DNA of 8,398 nt from Deltaproteobacteria bacterium (lineage in GTDB: Bacteria; Myxococcota_A; UBA9160; SZUA-336). Positions 6,968-8,398 of the stretch are shown here, one piece after another (position 1 is the first letter of the stretch; each line of letters starts with the position of its first letter). The notes beneath the pieces were generated by a model, which saw only the letters and a program-made list of their open reading frames with translations, made no database searches and was not told the DNA's origin. The position numbers and the translations under genes were made by a program. The DNA is taken from contig DAOUZG010000065.1 in the NCBI GenBank assembly GCA_030665705.1, positions 1-8,398 on the forward strand, in the 5' to 3' direction.

Positions 6968-7003
6968 CTCCCGACGGGGGGGACGTCGCGGGGGCGGCCC
7001 GGG

Positions 7004-7585
7004 TTAGCGCTGAAGGGTGGGCGAGCGCTTCATCGGGCGCCGAATCTCCCGTTCCTCGGGGGAGAGCTGCTCGAGACGTGGCCGCCTCTGCCGCATCTCC
7101 CCTCTTTCCTCGGGAGAGAGGTTGCGATGGCGCTCCAGAAGCTTTTCGCGACGCTCTGGTTCGAGCTTCTGGAACCCTTCGAAGCGCTTGCGCAGGCGTT
7201 TACGCTGGGCCGGGCTCATCTGACGCCACTTCCGGTAGTTCTTTTGGATCCGTGCGCGGTCTTTCTCGGGTAGCTCGCGGTACGCGCGGTACCGGTCCCG
7301 CATCTTCCCCCGCCGCTCCGGCGAGAGGCCCCGCCAGCGTCGAAGCCGTTCGTGGATCTGCTCCCGTTGTTCCGGCGGCATGGCGCGGTACTTGCGGAAC
7401 CGCTGTCGGAGCTGCTCCCGCTGCTCCGGCGGGAGACGCCTCCACCAATCCGCCCGCCTCTGGAGCTCCTCCGGGCTCGGCGCCTGCGAGGCTGAGGGCG
7501 CGGGGTCCGTCGTCTGGGCCGTCGCGGGTGCCGGCACCGCGACCAGAAGCATTGCCAGAGCCAGGAGAACGCCGACTGCACCCAT
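7004..7585 (-). CDS. Exported Arg-rich repeat protein, DUF3106-like
   Basis: The 193-residue product has a signal peptide (hydrophobic core VLLALAMLLVAVPAPA) with likely cleavage after ATA (Ala23), so a periplasmic location is predicted. From residue 51 on it consists of repeats beginning (L/M)-S/P-P-E-(Q/R/E)-R, such as LPPEQREQLRQRFRKYRA, the pattern known from DUF3106 proteins. By hand count the region after the signal peptide has about 52 Arg/Lys against about 26 Asp/Glu, so it is very basic. The ATG at 7585 shares one base with the preceding stop (TGATG) and has GGAGGAGGG about 6 bases upstream, which points to coupled translation. The frame is open further upstream to 8191, but that part only shadows the two preceding genes. 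DUF3106 genes are known next to RpoE-type sigma factor genes in other proteobacteria (from memory). A role in envelope stress sensing is inferred; the molecular function is unknown. Confidence 0.85.
   Translation of the reverse strand: MGAVGVLLALAMLLVAVPAPATAQTTDPAPSASQAPSPEELQRRADWWRRLPPEQREQLRQRFRKYRAMPPEQREQIHERLRRWRGLSPERRGKMRDRYRAYRELPEKDRARIQKNYRKWRQMSPAQRKRLRKRFEGFQKLEPERREKLLERHRNLSPEERGEMRQRRPRLEQLSPEEREIRRPMKRSPTLQR
7007..7435 (-). repeat. Protein-level 18-residue tandem repeat in the DUF3106-like gene
   Basis: Residues 51-193 split into eight units starting at 51, 69, 87, 105, 123, 141, 156 and 174. Six of the units are exactly 18 residues. Unit 6 (141-155) is 15 residues, three fewer, and the last is an irregular tail. 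Each unit begins with a Pro-Glu helix cap and ends in a basic helix with aromatic residues (YR, WR, FQ). Similarity lies mainly in the protein pattern; no long exact DNA repeat was seen, so the units have diverged. Confidence 0.8.
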
Positions 7586-7887
7586 CACGGTCCCTCCTCC
7601 TCGGTGGCTGGAGCTTCCGGGGCATCGAGGAGGATGGGTAGATCCTCCTCCGGGTCCCATTCTTGAAGAAGCTTGAGCTCGAACAGTAGATCGAGCACGC
7701 GTAGGAGCTCGAGATCCTCGGCTGTCAGCTCTTCGTCGGTCGTGTCCTCGGCCCCCGGCGACGGCTCCGGGCTCTCCGCTGCGAACGAGATCCGGCCCCC
7801 GCAGCTCCCCACCACGATGGCCGCGATCGCCAAAGGGGTGCACAGACGACGAGTCCACGGGATCAGAGTGTCTCCGTTCCATCCCAC
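7585..7887 (-). CDS. Small acidic exported protein of the sigma operon, unknown function
   Basis: A product of about 100 residues with an N-terminal export signal (RRLCTPLAIAAIVVGSCGG) and then a strongly acidic body. After residue 37 there are 22 Asp/Glu and only 2 basic residues. The sequence VGSC could be a weak lipobox (Cys29); otherwise cleavage after SFAA is possible. The start is uncertain. The GTG at 7887 overlaps the anti-sigma gene by 25 bases but has GAGG only one base away. A CTG at 7866 forms a 4-base CTGA overlap with the anti-sigma stop, has GGAG 5 bases upstream and would give 93 residues. The motif EDLELLRVLDLL (57-68) matches the anti-sigma tail. The stop overlaps the ATG of the DUF3106-like gene by one base. 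I know no family for it; a partner of the neighbouring envelope proteins is inferred. Confidence 0.7.
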   Translation of the reverse strand: MGWNGDTLIPWTRRLCTPLAIAAIVVGSCGGRISFAAESPEPSPGAEDTTDEELTAEDLELLRVLDLLFELKLLQEWDPEEDLPILLDAPEAPATEEEGP

Positions 7888-8321
7888 GCCTCGAGGACGT
7901 CGAGAGCGGCCAGCAGCTCCGGGTCCTCAGACAGGACGAGTTCGAATCCCTCCGCGTCGGCAAGCAGCTCCCAATCCGACTGCGGGAGGGAAGGGTTACC
8001 GAGCACGAGGAAGAGCACGGCAGCTGCGAGGGCGGGGCCCGCGAAGATCGGGCCCCACGAGCGCAGCCCGAGGACTGCGGCTCGCCAGCCTCGCGGCTCC
8101 TCCGCCCGGGCCAGCCTCGCCCAGAAGCCCGCCTCGAACTGCGGAGAGGGCTCGGCCTGCGGCAGCGCCTGGAGCGACCGGTCGAGCTCACGCCGAACCT
8201 GGAGTGCCGCCCTGAGGTCGGAAGAGCGCTCGAGCTCGCGCTCGAGGGCCGCGCGCTCTTCGAGATCGAGCTCGCCGTCCAGGTAGGCGTCGAGATCGCC
8301 TCTCGGGGTCCGGTCGCTCAT
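7863..8321 (-). CDS. Membrane-anchored anti-sigma factor, no zinc motif
   Basis: A 152-residue protein with the anti-sigma layout. The cytoplasmic N-terminal helical domain begins DLDAYLDGELDLEERAAL (9-26), which matches the start of the common anti-sigma domain. A Pro-rich linker lies near 54-60 and one membrane span at about 89-108 (core IFAGPALAAAVLFLVLG). A short C-terminal tail of about 44 residues (109-152) is expected in the periplasm. It should hold the ECF sigma factor encoded just upstream inactive at the membrane. The His/Cys residues of zinc-binding anti-sigma domains are absent; SSDLR stands where the Cys would be. The tail has 12 Asp/Glu and no basic residue and contains EDPELLAALDVL (132-143). 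The start ATG 8321 overlaps the sigma stop as ATGA (8318-8321). The family is clear from layout and position, but the sigma partner is inferred. Confidence 0.82.
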   Translation of the reverse strand: MSDRTPRGDLDAYLDGELDLEERAALERELERSSDLRAALQVRRELDRSLQALPQAEPSPQFEAGFWARLARAEEPRGWRAAVLGLRSWGPIFAGPALAAAVLFLVLGNPSLPQSDWELLADAEGFELVLSEDPELLAALDVLEAWDGTETL

Positions 8322-8398
8322 CGGTCCTCTTCGCTCCCTTGCTCGCGCAGAGCCGCCAGCAGGTTCTCGCGTGCGCGGTGGATCAGGCTCTTGACGCT
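8318..8398 (-). CDS. ECF RNA polymerase sigma factor, C-terminal end (partial)
   Basis: Only the last 26 codons are inside the window; the rest lies beyond position 8398. The residues SVKSLIHRARENLLAALRE match the end of sigma region 4, where the recognition helix (T/S-V-K-S-x-x-H/F-R-A-R-x-x-L) contacts the -35 element. The stop TGA overlaps the anti-sigma start by four bases (ATGA), the usual coupled sigma/anti-sigma pair. It probably autoregulates the operon, but its promoter is outside the window. It is too short for placement in an ECF group. Confidence 0.8.
   Translation of the reverse strand, partial: SVKSLIHRARENLLAALREQGSEEDR

Noticed and set aside
6973..6989. CGACG / CGTCG inverted repeat after the DUF3106-like gene as a terminator
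   Set aside because: A five-base-pair stem with a C-rich loop and no T tract downstream; common by chance at this base composition.
7586..8191. N-terminal extension of the DUF3106-like protein up to 8191
   Set aside because: It reads out of frame through the small acidic gene and the anti-sigma gene. The ATG at 7585 has a strong ribosome binding site and starts a signal peptide.

Overview
The window is GC-rich and gene-dense. It looks like a piece of a Gram-negative chromosome: two predicted lipoproteins with clear lipoboxes, a membrane-anchored anti-sigma factor, and a secreted DUF3106-type protein. The large number of TPR-like envelope proteins and a Leptospira-type citramalate synthase would suit a delta-proteobacterial-type lineage (Myxococcota, Desulfobacterota or a related uncultured group). 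That placement is a guess from gene content only. No rRNA, tRNA, CRISPR array, insertion sequence or phage gene was seen.

Layout. Positions 1-986 are on the + strand: the last codons of an upstream frame, a possible 38-codon ORF and a VOC (glyoxalase-fold) protein gene. This gene converges, with a 9-base gap, on everything else, which is on the - strand. Read in the direction of transcription, the - strand holds three blocks. (1) 8398 to 7004 is an envelope-stress-like operon: the 3' end of an ECF sigma factor, an anti-sigma factor, a small very acidic exported protein and a very basic DUF3106-like repeat protein. All genes overlap end to start. (2) 6930 to 5838 is the wreck of a short-chain dehydrogenase gene, with its 5' end and Shine-Dalgarno intact but an internal deletion with frameshift and a lost C-terminus. 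It runs directly into a TPR-like exported protein gene with no convincing start. (3) 5797 to 996 is a promoter, a leader with two overlapping palindromes, a complete cimA-type (R)-citramalate synthase gene and two overlapping genes for TPR-like lipoproteins of 310 and 756 residues.

How the genes may work together. In the sigma operon, the anti-sigma factor has one membrane span and an acidic tail expected to be periplasmic. The small protein downstream is also acidic and shares an EDxELLxxLDxL motif with that tail. The last gene encodes an exported arginine-rich protein of 18-residue repeats. A charge-based periplasmic interaction feeding back on the sigma factor is an attractive hypothesis. 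In the cimA operon, a cytoplasmic isoleucine-pathway enzyme is translationally coupled to two lipoproteins of unknown function. I do not recognise this pairing.
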